64,000 nt of DNA, from the NCBI GenBank assembly GCA_023653785.1, contig JAMKCH010078580.1:1-64000 (forward strand), given 5' to 3'. The notes beneath the pieces were generated by a model, which saw only the letters and a list, made by a program, of their open reading frames with translations, made no database searches and was not told where the DNA came from. Shown piece by piece: positions 1 through 13,200 of this stretch. The translations under genes and the position numbers were made by a program. The DNA comes from Ophioderma brevispina (taxonomy: Eukaryota; Echinodermata; Ophiuroidea; Amphilepidida; Ophiodermatidae). The number at the start of each line of letters is the position of its first letter. Within the stretch, counting starts at the first letter, position 1.

Positions 1-448
1 TTGCTTGTTACGATATCAATGTAGTTTTCAATTGCTTGCTTAAATAAGATGGTGTCTGATATTTTTGCAATAGTTTCTCCGGCAAAGTGTCACCAGTCTT
101 TAATGTTCTGGGCAGAAGAGTTTTTGTAACAGTCCTTTGATGCAAGATATTGTTGTGAAAGCTTGGAGTTGTAGTGCCGTTATGGGGGGGGATTCGTTGA
201 AGAGCGGAGGAGGGTTTCCTATTGGTAGGGGTAGGTGACCATGGATGGCTTTATAAGAACGGTGAGACGACGTACTTGTCTCCTGGTTGAGAGTGGAATC
301 CAGTCAAGCTTTTTGAGCATGTTGTAACACAACCTTTTGGATTTGTACTTGTATGATGACATTAAGATCAACCAAACCTGTGTAAAACTACGAATCTAGT
401 TTTTTATGTAATTAAAGACATAATGGCATGGCAAAAAATTGCATAATC
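1..448. other. No recognisable feature
   Basis: Unassigned AT-rich sequence. The minus strand of roughly 2-185 reads as almost continuous protein-like sequence with one stop, but I recognise no family in it. A short G run lies at 184-191. Confidence 0.4.
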
Positions 449-598
449 AAAGGACCCTTACTGAAATCACTTCCACGAGTTTGAAACCAAACGAACCTCC
501 CCCCCCCCCCGAACTCTTTTCCTGTTTTTACTGTTTTAACAGAATTTAAACATCTAAATTGTTTTAAACTCTTGGAAGTGATTAATTAAGGGTCCTTT
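449..598. mobile_element. Short inverted-repeat element (MITE-like, ~150 bp)
   Basis: The left end beginning AAAGGACCCTTA and continuing ATCACTTCCACGAGTTT is mirrored on the right by AAACTCTTGGAAGTGATTA followed by TAAGGGTCCTTT. The arms are about 38 bp with small indels, around a centre that includes a C run. No coding sequence and no clear target duplication is visible. The inverted-repeat structure is seen directly; calling it a MITE is inference. Confidence 0.6.
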
Positions 599-857
599 TC
601 ATTAATGTCAATTGTTTCATGCCTTATTCCCTTTAAGTATTAACTCTTGATGTAGTAAGGATATGACAGTGAATATAAGCTGTTGGGAGGGGGGTGGGGG
701 TAAATGCACACCCCTATTGAAAAATACATTGGAAAATTACTTAACTGACCAACTAACTAACTGTTGTTTTTTAACGTAATTTTTAAATCATGGACGAAAT
801 TATTATTACCTATAGGTGATAATCAAACTATTTAATTAACATTTGGCACGGGATATA

Positions 858-1024
858 TAGGGTCTGGTTCAGGAGTAAGGGGTTTAGTAAGAAGTGGTTT
901 CCTTTTACAATACAAACATTTGATACAAGCGCTTTAAATATCAAATTAAGGTCAAAAAAGCGCTATTAAATATAAAAATTACAATTTAGCGTATAAATAT
1001 CGAATGCCTCTCCTGAACCACCCA
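858..1024. mobile_element. Small terminal-inverted-repeat element
   Basis: The left end GGGTCTGGTTCAGGAG is matched by CTCCTGAACCACCC at the right end, about 165 bp apart. The interior is AT-rich with two GCGCT-containing motifs and no coding sequence. The left copy is preceded by TATA and the right followed by ATTA, so the target duplication is uncertain. Confidence 0.5.
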
Positions 1025-1185
1025 TTATTTGACAATCAATCTTACGCCCTATAACCCCCCAATCGTTTCAATCTCTACACAATTACCCTTTCTCTCACAA
1101 TATCACAAAAAACTTCAATGACCACTTTTTCTATTGGAAAACCCCCCCACACCCTGAAAGCTCTTTTCGTACCACGCTGGTACAT

Positions 1186-2160
1186 ATAAGAGCAAAGTTA
1201 TATTCAAGTGCCCCCTCCACTGGTTGCCACCCAAAAAATACTGCATTTTACCGCATTTTGCTACTTCACCAGACCTCCACAAATGAACTATACTATCACC
1301 TGAAACTACGGTTCAGGATTGAACATTACTTACTTCCTACTGGGGTAGGTTTTTTTAATTGCCCTTTTATATTACTACGTCAAGTACATTATACTTAACT
1401 CACCCGAATATGCTAAATTCTTGTGTCACAGATGATCAGTATATTTATTTGTCTTCATATGTCCATATAGTATTTTTGCCTCCCCCCCGCCCCCGTAAAA
1501 ACCCCTTTGTGGGGGTGCGTTCAGGAATCGTGCTTTTTACTACATATTCTTATTCCTCATAAATTCTGATCTAGAAAAACCACATTTGTTAAACTTTCCT
1601 TCCACACTGAAACTATTTTCGAGTTCCATCTGGTATAGGCACATTAAGGCGCATATTGAAGTGCCCCCCCCCCCCCCCATGGTTTGCCACCAGCCAAAAT
1701 AACTGCATTTTGTCACTCTCAACTCACCAGACCTCCACCAGACCTTTCACTATCCCTGACTACCTGTTCTCATGGTTCTGGATTGAACAAGATTACTTAC
1801 TTCCTAATTGTGTATTTTTGTATATGTTAAGCAATTTCACTGTTTTTCTTAATAAGGGGGGTCCTTTAGTGACCCCCTACAATTACTTTTAACCCTCGTA
1901 TCATTACTACTACATCATATTATACGTAAAAATACCTAAAAGCTTAATTCTTAGGTCTTTATAACGGTCAGGATATCTTTTTGTCTCAATATGTACCATA
2001 ATATATGAGGTTTAATGTTTTTGACCCCCCCCCCCCCCGGAATAACCCCCTATATTGAGGATGCGTGCAGGATTCCGCCTTTTTACCTAACATATTCTTA
2101 AGTCCTCATAAATTCTGATCTAGAAACAACACACATGAGATAAACTTTCCATGCAGGTGA
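1186..2160 (+). repeat. Tandem duplication of a ~470-500 bp unit
   Basis: Two diverged copies lie head to tail, about 1186-1645 and 1646-2160. Shared landmarks in the same order are: a CAGTGCCCCC-like C run followed by TTGCCACC, CACCAGACCTCCAC, GGATTGAACA followed by TTACTTACTTCCTA, a second C run, TGCGTNCAGGA, and CTCATAAATTCTGATCTAGAAA. The second copy carries longer C runs. There is no coding potential beyond chance frames. Confidence 0.7.
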
Positions 2161-2239
2161 TACCTAGCTCATTTTTACCTTGAACTATTATGAGCCTATT
2201 TTTTAAAAAACACATGTCACATCAAAACTAAAAAAAATA

Positions 2240-2580
2240 TATACCCAACAAAAATAAACCTACCTAAACTATAAACCAATAACTAAACCAACCAATACGC
2301 CAATTATAAACCAATCAATAAATAACCAACCAACATAAAACAATAAAACCAACCAATTGTTATATAAACCAACCAATAAATCAAAAAAAAAAATAATAAA
2401 CCAATATATCAACCACCCAATAAAAAACAACCAATCAATAACCACTAAATCAAAATAACCAATAAACCAATAAATAAACAAACCACATAAATAAAACAGA
2501 CCTAAGAACAACCAACAAAATAAAATAAATAAACAACACCAAACAATAAAAATTATAAATAAACCAATCAAAGCTATCTA
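2240..2580. repeat. A-rich simple repeat (AACCAATAAA-type)
   Basis: Almost guanine-free sequence built from irregular repeats of AACCAACCAATAAA-like words. The long open frame on the minus strand here (W, F, L and I only) is a by-product of composition and not a membrane protein. Confidence 0.75.
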
Positions 2581-2689
2581 AATCTAATCAATATGCAGAA
2601 TGCCTGCCAAACATGAATAACATCCAGATAGAACGATAATATAACCAAAATAGCCCATTTTCCACAAAAAAGTAATAATAATAAGCAAT

Positions 2690-3660
2690 GAGTACATTGA
2701 TAACCATTGGTTACATAACAATGATTGTTCGCCCTATCGGAAGTCCGACACCCTCTGAGACGCGCGTGTACACGGCGTTGCCATCAACACTGATCCACAG
2801 CCAAGCTATTCGCTACTGTGCGCTTTCCTATTTAACACACGCAAACAGAGCAGCGTTATGTACCACACACAACGTCAGCCGGATGCATTTTCTCAAAGTC
2901 GCTACCACGTCAACATCAATCTATTGGATTTGTGGTAGATAAAATAAGATCGGAAGATCAACAGCAATAATTATCGGCAGAGTAAGGTCAATATTTAACC
3001 TTTCGCCGTTAAAGTTGCATTCACACCGCAATCAACACCCTTAGCGTGTCGGGCATGATCGTCGATCGCGTGTGATTCGACTTCAATTTTACATACTATC
3101 GCATGAATTTACACAAGCCGGCGTACGTATATAATTTCAATAAAATGATATATTTAACTTACAACAACGAACTAAAATTAAATAAGATATTCGAGTATTT
3201 ACCTTGATTTTAGTCAGGTCTTATTTCCCACTCTTGCCGCCGCCATGATCTGGATGATCGTCTGCAACATTTTCCACTTTCAGGGTCCCAGGTTCACGAA
3301 TAGCGTAAATACGCCCTCGTTTATCGTGGATAAGGCGACTAACTTACTATATCCCATGCGGAGTATCTTTGGAGTTTCTTGATTCCCCGATGTGGTGCCA
3401 GCTCGGCCATATTTTTAAGATAAACGATCGTATGTCTCGTGAAGTTGAAGATTGGATCGACGATTCTATAACAGCGGCCAAGATGGTCGGCAACATGGAG
3501 TCATTGGCACTAGGTTCTTATCTTTATTGCTCCTCTAGCCCACGTGAAGGTCCAAATGTTAAAGACAACACACACCAGCAAGAGATTCGCCCCGCCCGCA
3601 TGACTTGTTTACGAGTACGAAAATGACCTCGTTGCCATTGTCATATATCATAGACCGTTA
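2690..3660. other. CpG-richer patch, possible promoter-proximal sequence
   Basis: CpG dinucleotides are clearly more frequent here than in the surrounding kilobases (for example GACGCGCGTG near 2760 and several CGATCG-like words near 3060 and 3420). In an otherwise CpG-poor, AT-rich context this could mark the 5' end of a host gene. Apart from the short exon candidate inside it, I see no coding sequence I can name. Confidence 0.3.
3348..3410 (-). CDS. Candidate first coding exon (unidentified, weak)
   Basis: On the minus strand an ATG at 3410, in a fair initiation context (preceded by A-rich sequence, followed by G), opens exactly 21 codons and is followed at once by a consensus splice donor GTAAGT at 3347-3342. 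The peptide begins MAELAPHRGIKKLQRY and ends SAWDI. Immediately downstream, in another frame, the same strand stays open for about 40 codons (including RGRIYAIREPG) to a stop near 3231. Both stretches could belong to one small frameshifted gene, or to an exon and its neighbour. I do not recognise the protein. No acceptor or second exon can be assigned, so this is a hint only. Confidence 0.25.
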
Positions 3661-5764
3661 CCCGATGTTTTACTGTTATCATTACCTTAGTAATGAACAT
3701 TCGTAACCCAGCAATTTCAACAAAGCAGCATATGTAGGACAGCTGAACTGTATAGAGGGCGTTACTTTGTTAAACAACGTAGTTTTTCCTTTTTAGTGGA
3801 CGGTCAGGACTGCATATGGTCGGGAACCCCTCCCTCGGTAACAACAAAACCACCACACTTTTATTTTTCGAATGATAATGGTAATGTAGAATTTCGAAAT
3901 GATGGTTGGGGTAAAAATTTGGTGGCAGGGGTGTTTTTTTTGCCAAAAAACTATTTTTTTGGGGCTAAAAATTAAGAAAAATCATGATTTTTTTATTTTA
4001 AGCCAAACACTAGGAATCTGACTGTGGTGGTATTGTGTTAATCATAGATCGTTAATTTTATAGATTGCATGAATGGTCAAAATGCTACTTTTTTTGGGTA
4101 AAAGTGTATTAATTGGGTGTTTTTGGGGGGGGGCATCCTTTTTTTGGCTAAAAATGAAGACATTGTGATTTGCCCTAAGAAAATAGACAAACACCACATT
4201 TTCGTAGTGGCATCATTGTTTTTATAGATCTAATATTTCATATATTGTCGGAAGAGCCTGTAAAACTTATTAGGTTGTTTAGTACAACAGTCCAAAAAAA
4301 TCCCGTTTTTGGTAAAAATTGAAAACGGGGTGAAATACACACGGACTTAAAGATAAAATTGGATGTGGTAAGACTTCTCTCTGTAGATTTTGATTTCATT
4401 TTTTACAAAAGCAGCCAGGAAAGATAAAAGCAGAGGTATTAATACAACCATTAATTTTATTTTAAAAATGCAAACGTATTCAACAATTTAATTTTACCTA
4501 TTGTGTACAGTAACGTATCTTATAGGAGTTCTCAGAATTATAATGCCCAGTTTTTTTATTTAATAGAGTTTGAATGAGGAACAATACAGATTACTTACAA
4601 AGTTTTATATCATTTTATGTCGTCCAATGCATTCGGAAAGACCCCTTGTGTCGGCATAATTCACGTGTCTGCGTGGCCCGTCCGTGTTTGTCCAACATTT
4701 AGTATACACCTTTCGGATACTTGGTTTGCTTGTACATTGAGACACGCGTCTCATAGGGTACACATAGGATGTCAAGGTCATGCGGGTTCATTAAGCATAA
4801 TCGGACGACCTATTCGGGACTTCTGTCCCTATTTTTTTTTAAAGTACCCAGCACTTTAGAACTGCAGTGGAAGGCCAAAATAATGGGGACAGCGAACATA
4901 AGTCCTATGAGTGCTCACGAAAATCAGAAAAAAAAATCGTCAAAATCAGATTTTATAGCATGTTCCGTACCAAGTGTAGTTCCGATATACCCCATAAGTT
5001 ATAGGGCCAAAAGCAACCCTAATAAGGACCACAAGACACTACTACAACACGTCAATGTATGGAGATTCATATCTTTGACATGTTGTTTTTCTATCAAATT
5101 TGCGCTTAGAATATTCTACAACTTATTCTTCACTTTCATAACCTATATCCTGCACTTTAAAATATTGTTACGCTTTCGGGTGGATTATTTAATCGTTTAG
5201 CCACAAATGCCTTGATTTATATAAGACAATTATCTATTTCTCGACGCCCTCCGCAATTCATGTTTTATTGTGGTATATTGAGTTAAAATATACGTTTCTC
5301 TCACTAGGTTTTCTAAAACCCGAATAATAGTCAAACTTTAGCTACACATTAAAACATCCATGTTTTTATGCCTCTAAATATAGCTGAAAATCTTGAAATA
5401 CCATTACAGTCAGTTTAGTATGATTTAACATGTCAAATTGAGTTGGGCCAATATAGTCAAAAACATGCATTTCCGCAGAATTATTTTTGAGATCTGTTTA
5501 ACATGTCTATCTAAGTAGATTTTTAATGCATTTCTATAGGAGACTAATGTCCATATGTCATAACCTCCACAGATTAAAACCCCATGGTCACTGGGAAAGT
5601 GTAAATCGCATCGATGAAAATCTAAGATAATTATTCACCGTGATTCTTGAAATTTTATGCATTCTTGAGATGATCTTGGTGAACTTTCATTCAATTCTCC
5701 AAATTCCTCCAGATTTTTTTTTATCCTTTCTCAAGACTCAATCAAGCCCAATATGTGGAATTTT
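3661..5764. other. No gene seen; T-rich unassigned sequence
   Basis: AT-rich DNA with repeated words such as TTTTTTGGGGCTAAAAAT and TTTTTTGGCTAAAAATGAAGA (3950-4160), probably a decayed repeat. The 143-residue open frame at 4769-5200 starts without context, has low-complexity composition and matches no family I know. Confidence 0.45.
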
Positions 5765-6090
5765 AAGGAATCCTGTGCAATTTTACTAATTCTTATGCGA
5801 CTGGATGTAATTTGTTGCGATTTTAATCGGAAACTCTGTGCCATTGAACAGAATTAGTTGTGCGATTTAACAAAACCTTGTGTTTAACCGGACTCTTGTT
5901 CGATTTAACATAATTCTGTGGCACATTTAGGAAAATCATTTGCGATTTTACAAATTTGATTGAATTTTGGATTAGCAGAACTTGTGTGATTTTGTTATGA
6001 ATATTGTGTTATTTTTACGTTATCTTAAAAATTCTTGTGCGATTTTAAAAAATCGTGTATGCTTTTGCAAAATAATTGCAAAGTCCTTTT
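5765..6090. repeat. Decayed short-period tandem repeat
   Basis: The phrase TTGTGCGATTTTA(A)CAAA recurs about ten times with many substitutions and variable spacing near 27 bp. A second block (6350-6420) repeats the final unit, sharing GTATGCTTTTGCAAA with 6058-6072. This is an old satellite-like array. Confidence 0.55.
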
Positions 6091-6424
6091 TTAAAATTTG
6101 ATCAATTTTTGCATTTTCCCCCATTTTTTTTATCCCCAGACTAGACATCCACTTGGATAAAAATAAGGTTACAACCACATACATTTACTATAAGGCAACA
6201 ACCACTGCCGGTAACAGAGAATATAAAATTGTACAACTTGAATTAAAATCTGTGGAAGTAGAAGTGTTTATAGCTACCTGTCATTGTTCTGTTGTTTCTT
6301 GGCAGTACTGAACTTTTATGCAAAGATTCGACATTATTTTTGTGTGATTTTTCTAATTAAAAAATCTTGGGCGTATTTACAAAGTGTTGTATGCTTTTGC
6401 AAACTAATGGCAAAAGTGGCCTTT

Positions 6425-9400
6425 TTTTTAACCTGAAATTTGAACCTTTTGGGGGCAAAGAAAAAAAAACTTATTTTCGGGGCAAAAAAACCCTAACATT
6501 ATTCTCGTTTCCGTTCGCAAAATCTGGGGTTTTTGTCTTTTGAGCCTTTTTTAGAGTTTTTGCCTTTTTCATATTTCATATTTCCGTATTTGTGTGTCAT
6601 ATGTCTTTTCAAGAGAATTTTGTTTATATTACTCATCTTCCTGTTTGAGCATGCTTGCAAATCACCCCTCCTTTTACTAAGTTCGAAGATGTCCATGTGT
6701 CACAATGTATACTGAGAAAAAGGTGTCATTTTCATAAAAAAGATCCTCTAAATTCTTAAGATTAAAAATTAATCTAATTGGATTGCTATTAAGGACAAAT
6801 TCAGATTATATTAAAATTTGTAATAAAAATCGACTGAAATTTTAAATCCCCTTAATAGATTTTATCTAAGAAATTTCGAGAGTATGTAAATCTTTGCTCT
6901 GAATGAGGTCGAGATGAATTTCATATTAGTGCTGAAATGCACCTTTAAGAAATCTTCATTCTAAATTAAAAAATTATATGGAATTTTTTGAGATTTATGG
7001 CCTTGGTGTATTTCTGATAATGGGCATTTTCTTTTTCTGAATTCCATTTTAAACCTCATCTGATTAATAATATAGACTCCCTGATATACTGCTACAGGAA
7101 GGGGGCAGGTCCTGTTCTCCGTCAGTCCGGATCTTGCAACATCATCCCATTTTGGCAAGTTTTAGTGCACCCAAGCCCCGTTCATTTCGACGTTTTTCAA
7201 ATCCTGGATCGCCCCTTCTCGGGGTAAAAATTTACAGCATTTCATCAAATCATTCCATCAAATGCATTTTATAAGAACCACCAAATGATCAAGTCCACCA
7301 AAATTGGCAAAGGTGTAATTAATTGCAAACCAAATTTGACATATTTGGGACCAATTACTATGGGTGGAAGCTATTGTAATGAATCATAGTGTGACTTTAC
7401 CATTTATATATTGCTGCTACATCTATATTGTAGCAACTTTACAATAATAAACATTGAAAAACGAATCGAACCTTAGGGCATGGCCATAGCAAGTATCAAA
7501 GTTTGCAGCAGGCAACCAAATCACAGACACAACCAATACATAGAAATGCATCAAAATTGGGTTCAGGGAATTGACCAAACAGTGTGTTTTGACCTGTTAC
7601 AATCCTGACACAGGAAAGTCTTGAAAACTTTCTTACGGAAAAATGTACCGGTGTGTCTCAGCTTCCAACAGGCCAAGACCCTAAGAGCTTTGCGATATTT
7701 TTTAGTCTAAAAAGCTATAGCGCTACAACGAATTGTTTTTATTACATTCTTGGACAACTTTTTTTTCTGAACCATTTCAAAAACAAGAAAACGTTACAAA
7801 CTGTTGAAAACCCTAAAAAACACACAAAAATGCGGTAAGGCCAAAACAATAACAGTTAGTTTCCATTAGGTCATGCGCATTTTGATTTTTCGAGCCTTTT
7901 AAACACATTTAATTTATTTTGACTTACTAAGAAAATGTGCATTTTTTATACAAGTTTGGGGAAAACGGCCCCCTGGGTACTATTAGGTACCTTTCAAAAA
8001 TTAGGGTTGCAGATGTAATAGTGAAAGCCTGAATGTAATTTTTGTAGCTGTGCAGAAAAAAGTAATCATTGTATATCAATATAACGTTTTGCCAAAAAAT
8101 GCATTTTTTTCATTACTTTTGCTTATGGCCAATGTGCTTTGAACTGGTAGTCTGATAGGGTGAATCCGTGGACAACGGGGCACCATTTTTTGGCTGTTTT
8201 TTGTACAATTTTTAATTCACCATCTTGATACCTACATAGACAAAATACCATATCAAATCAAATTAAGCTCTTTGGTGAGATTCTCTAAATGACATCTTAA
8301 GTATGCACATAGCAGTAAACTTCTGAAGTTATGATCGTTTAAGTAAAAAAATGACAGGGTGGAAGCTGAGCTCCCACACGGAGGCTCCCACGGTCAAATT
8401 AGAAAACAATCCCTATTTTAACAATAACATGTCACTGTCCTAAGTTAATTAAATTAGTTTATTTGAAGTTTATTAGATAATTTGGTATTGAGTAATAGTG
8501 GAAATAACTGAATATATTAAAACTTACGGCAACTGAATAAGTAAAATTTGGACCCGCAAAATGGAAAATAGATCACAGTCAAAACTATCAAAATATGAAC
8601 TCGATGAATATTTGTGATGGTGTATTTTGCTTTGTTGTGTGCACTGTTTGTAGAAATGTAAATCTCACAATCAAGAATATGTAAAACTTTAACACTTATA
8701 AATGACAGAAACAGTTATTTTTTAAAATGTAAAGGTAGAGCTTTAACCATTTTCACAAAAAGTAAAAGCAATGATGATATCTTTGGCCTTTGGCAAAGTA
8801 AGCTATGCAAAAACTACCCAGGGGAAACATAAATAAAGAAACCTATGAAGGATCCACAGTGCCCAAGGAAAAATTTAACAGCACAAGACAAATCACCAAG
8901 TACCTCTAAGTTCTTAGATGAAGGCTACATATGTGGGCCATTTCCATGTAACTTTCGAGACTCTCTTTAAGCTACTCCTAATTGTATAAAAAAGGTTGAG
9001 CTCTAGAAATTGTGTTAAATTTTCATTTTAAAATCAATCAGTTGGAAAACACACTATACATGTTTTTTGCGCATTTGTGCTGATAACATTAATTCTAATT
9101 CATTACCTTGTAGAATTTGAAAAAAAAAACATTTTCATTCATGTTGAAACAGATGTTTGTGCCAAAGATAAACTATAGCATGTAGCATAGTAAAAGTATA
9201 ACATTTTTGGAAGCTCTTGCGTCTGTAGATAGAGTTTCAAATTATATTCGTGTTTTGATTGTGGGGGTAGAAGATGTAAAACTAAAGTTCACATAGTTCA
9301 GAATTTTTTCATGAAAAATCTCACCGTCTACTTGCAATTTTCTCTCTAACTATTAACCCTACATGAAAAACACTGTCATTTGGAATTCCTTGTGAAATTC

Positions 9401-10290
9401 CTTTCAGAATTTTATACTTTTAAACAGTTTTCAACAAATTCTAAAATCATTTTAAAAAATAATTTCAAACGACAATTGGTGCATTTCTCAGAGTGCAAAA
9501 AACAAGGTGAACTTGTCGTGTCAACGCTAAAATCTACCTTCAAAACGCCTGGCCCTCTTTTTAAGGCAAAATTGGGGACTCTTTAACTAAATTTCCATTT
9601 TTCACCAATTTTGGTTTGAGCAAGACTTATTTTTTGTGAATCAATGACAACATAAGTTAACCAAAAAGTAACAATTAAGGTGTTTTTAATCTTTCAGTAT
9701 TTGGCCGAACAATATATTTTTTTTGAATTTATTATATTCATTTTCTCAATTGTCACCAAAATGGCATTTTTATGGGCAAAACACCATTTCTCAGCCAATT
9801 GTTTATTATAACTACTGCCAAAGTCTGTATGTACACTGCACACAATATACAGAATATAATCTATAAAAATCTGATGTTACTACATACAATTGTGGTGTTC
9901 TTGTCCATTTGTAAGGAAAAATTACTATTTGTTGATTTCAGCCAAAAAATTTACCTTTCTACCCCAAAAATAAAACTCCTTCTTACTGACATTTTTTGGG
10001 CAGCAAAAAGAGAATCTGGCGCTTTTTATGAAGTTTTAAAATGGAGATCTAAAACAAAATTTAATAAGTATCCAAGAATTTTGGCTTTTGGATTTGAAAA
10101 TTAAAAAATCAGTTTGTTTTCCTTTTAGGCCCCAAAATAGGGGTTTTTGGCCAAAAAAACCCCCTGCCACAAAATTTTTTGACCACAACCATCAGTTTCA
10201 TAAATCCTATATAAATGGCCTTTGATAAAAGTGGTTGTGTTTGGTGGTACCGAGGAGGAGGGGTTACCGAAAAATAAAGGGCGGGGGGCA
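6425..10290. other. No gene or recognisable element
   Basis: About 3.9 kb of AT-rich sequence with only short chance frames. I see no RNA gene, element end or strong repeat. From 9.6 to 10.1 kb there are several short phrases of the form CCAAAAAATTTACC and CCCCAAAAATAAAA, resembling low-complexity repeats elsewhere in the window. Confidence 0.4.
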
Positions 10291-13200
10291 CTTTTTGAAG
10301 ATTGACCGCTCGCCTAAATGGTGGTAATCTGATCATCCTCGCTTCCAACCCCATATCAGCTGGATCTGGCAGATCAGGTGCTGGGCAGTATGATTCTTTC
10401 CAAACACATGGTTTGGAAGTGCATACGCTGGATATGATGCTGTAGTGAATTACTGGTTGGGGCAAAAACTCATGCTTTGTCCCCTTCTCAAACATAATTC
10501 GTCGTGCAGTATCCACCGAAGCCACGTCCACTCCATACATAAGGGATACAAACTTCTCTGCGGATGATATCTTTTCTGCATCCAGCAAGCCTTCGCCAAA
10601 CCATTCAGCGGTTTAAAATGGGAAGCAAACACTCTCCATGCTGTTTTCTTTGTGTGGCCAAAGAAGTAGATGTAGTGTCGCATCCTGTGAGTGCGTGGAA
10701 AGGCAGCAAGGCATTGGCAGAACCGGTCGGCAATTTCTGATGAACAATGTTAACAGGATGTACTTTCTATTCTTCTTTGTTCCAGCCATCATCCATAAGT
10801 GGTTGCATTGGAGACGGTGGTAATGGTGCAACCAACAGCAGAAGGACATCGGTATCTCGTGCTGAAACCACAAACTGTGTCAAAGGGAATGTTGACTGCA
10901 TGCAGGACAAGTCTTGTATCTGCCTCCTCATGAGATGCTCTGAGAGGAACAGCATTAGTTGCCATGTGAGAGGACTTTACTTCTTCCTCATTTTCAAATC
11001 CACCAGCAACAACAACCTCCTTGTATGGTGGAGCATGTTCTAAGAGCTGCTCAGATAGAAACCTGGCAAGATTTGCCTTGTTGGCCGGTAATGCTATAAA
11101 ATTGGACCATGAATCTGGGAGGGGAACATCTCTACCTTCACTTACACGTCGTATTGGTCTTGTGGTTTTAGATCGCCTTTGCCGAGTTGTAGATTTGATT
11201 GACTCATCACGATATCTGTCAAATACCACATCAATTCTACGATAGTGAGCACCTGATTGATATATAGACTTTGTAAACTCATCAGATAGGTCTCCAAATG
11301 TCTTAGCGTCAGTTGGCTTGCTGACAGCTATAACTCTGGCCTGTCCATCTATCACCAGACAAGCAGTACTTTGGTTGAGAGCAATACTTGCAGGGCATTC
11401 AACTTCGGCTGTTATTACTCCTTCCAGACTGCTTTGTTCCCTGACCTTAGTGTGCCATTTAGATTTGCAAGGGCTAATGGTACTGGCATCAATTCATGCT
11501 TCAGAATACTATCAAGATCCACTGTGCGCCCTCCTGCATATGCAGTGATGAGACGTTGTAAGATGTTCCTATCTGTCTGTAGGACCTTTGTCTTCTCCTT
11601 ATCACTAGCCGATTTCTTGACCTCATACAGAGTTTCAAATGTCGGTGCATTGTTTCTAGTGATAGGGTCATAGAGTGATTTATTCGGTGACTTTTCTGGG
11701 TCTACTGCAAGTCTGTCTTTGACAAACTCCTCTAGCTTGTGCTTGCCATAAGCTTTGCATTTAACAAAGAGTCTTGGATTTTTTCATCGGCAAGATCTTT
11801 CGTCGCAATGCTTTGAAGGGTAGTGGGTTGGACAGCGGGATCAAAAACCTTGAACCGTTGAAATACAGACACAAGTGATGCCTCATCAGTGTTGTCTTTC
11901 TCCTGACTGCTAGGCATTTCTTCATTTTGACAATGCCTGTCGGTGTGACTCAAGTGATACATCTGTCGAGTTTCCAAGGCAATATGTGATCGCAGATTGT
12001 ACGAAAGAGCCCAGGAGAGAGTGCAGAACTTGTTTGGTTATTCCTATTATTCCTCCACCCCGCTTACACGTTCCGTTCAGCCATTCTTGCGCTTGATCAG
12101 GGTCAACCTGATTGAACCTGCGACTTGATCCCTTTACAACAAAATGTCCCTGTCGAAATTCGGTTAATACAGCTGCTGGTAACTCTAACATCTCGGCAAG
12201 ATACACAGAACCCCAACGCCCATAATTATAGTGGTCATACCTATGAAAATAGGGCAACATCTCACGGAAGGAAAACAGGTGAAGATCCCATACACCATCA
12301 CGCTGGCACGTGTGAACATAAGGAGAGTCTCAACCATTTGCATGTAGTTCCACCAAGTCAAAGTTGACATTCTCCTCTTGATTCCTTTCTCAAAACCTTC
12401 CATTATTCTTCTGAATGACTGGCTGTTGAGAAGTTCTATCAGGTGGTGTGTATTAGCCTGTGAAATGTCATCATACATTTGCTGTTCAGCAGCTTCAATA
12501 TATTGTAGAAGGCGTGGTCCTAGCAGACGCCACAAAGCCTGAACTGTCAGCTTGTGAGCCCTCATAGCCTTGTTGTAGCACTTTCCATCCATTGCCTGTT
12601 GTGCATATGTTGTCCCAAAATACCTGCTTCTATCCATGCCTCTGCCAATCCTGAACCAGCCATGTGCTGTCCAATGACTTTGAGAAAGTTCATTGATATA
12701 TGAAGCCCTCCTAGTCGTGGTATAAGGTTCTTATATTGTTCCTTGTGGGGCAATGAGTTCCATTAGCTTGCAGTATAAGGCCTGGTCAACAGTAAGAACT
12801 GTAAATTCTTGCCCCCACTTGTGCTGACACTTGGAAGAACCTAGAAACAACTGTATTGAGAGTGTCATATTCATGAGCTGGAGCCTGGATAATAGGCATA
12901 TAGCCGACTGAAGTCATTGGTAGTAACTGAGAAGAAATCTGTTCATTAAAAACTGTTTTCCAGATGGAATTAAATGTCCCTGTTGACGCAAGATGTTAAA
13001 TGCCAGGTCAGTAGCAGTTGCTTCTTGGGCACACTTTATATATTCTTTCTGTTCCAGAATCACGTCATGTGTGAGGCCGCCTTTAACACTGGTTCCGTCT
13101 TTTCAACATGTTTACTAACGGGAATTAGAGTATCTATTGCATCTGGAACTTTAACGTCTGGCTGGTTGATGGAGTAATGCCATCAAGGCGAAGTTCATTT

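Noticed and set aside
2269..2571. 100-residue hydrophobic frame on the minus strand resembling a membrane protein
   Set aside because: It is translated from an A-rich AACCAATAAA simple repeat, and its W/F/L/I-only composition follows from that.
4769..5200. 143-residue open frame
   Set aside because: Length alone is not convincing in AT-rich DNA. No family resemblance, start context or splice context is visible.
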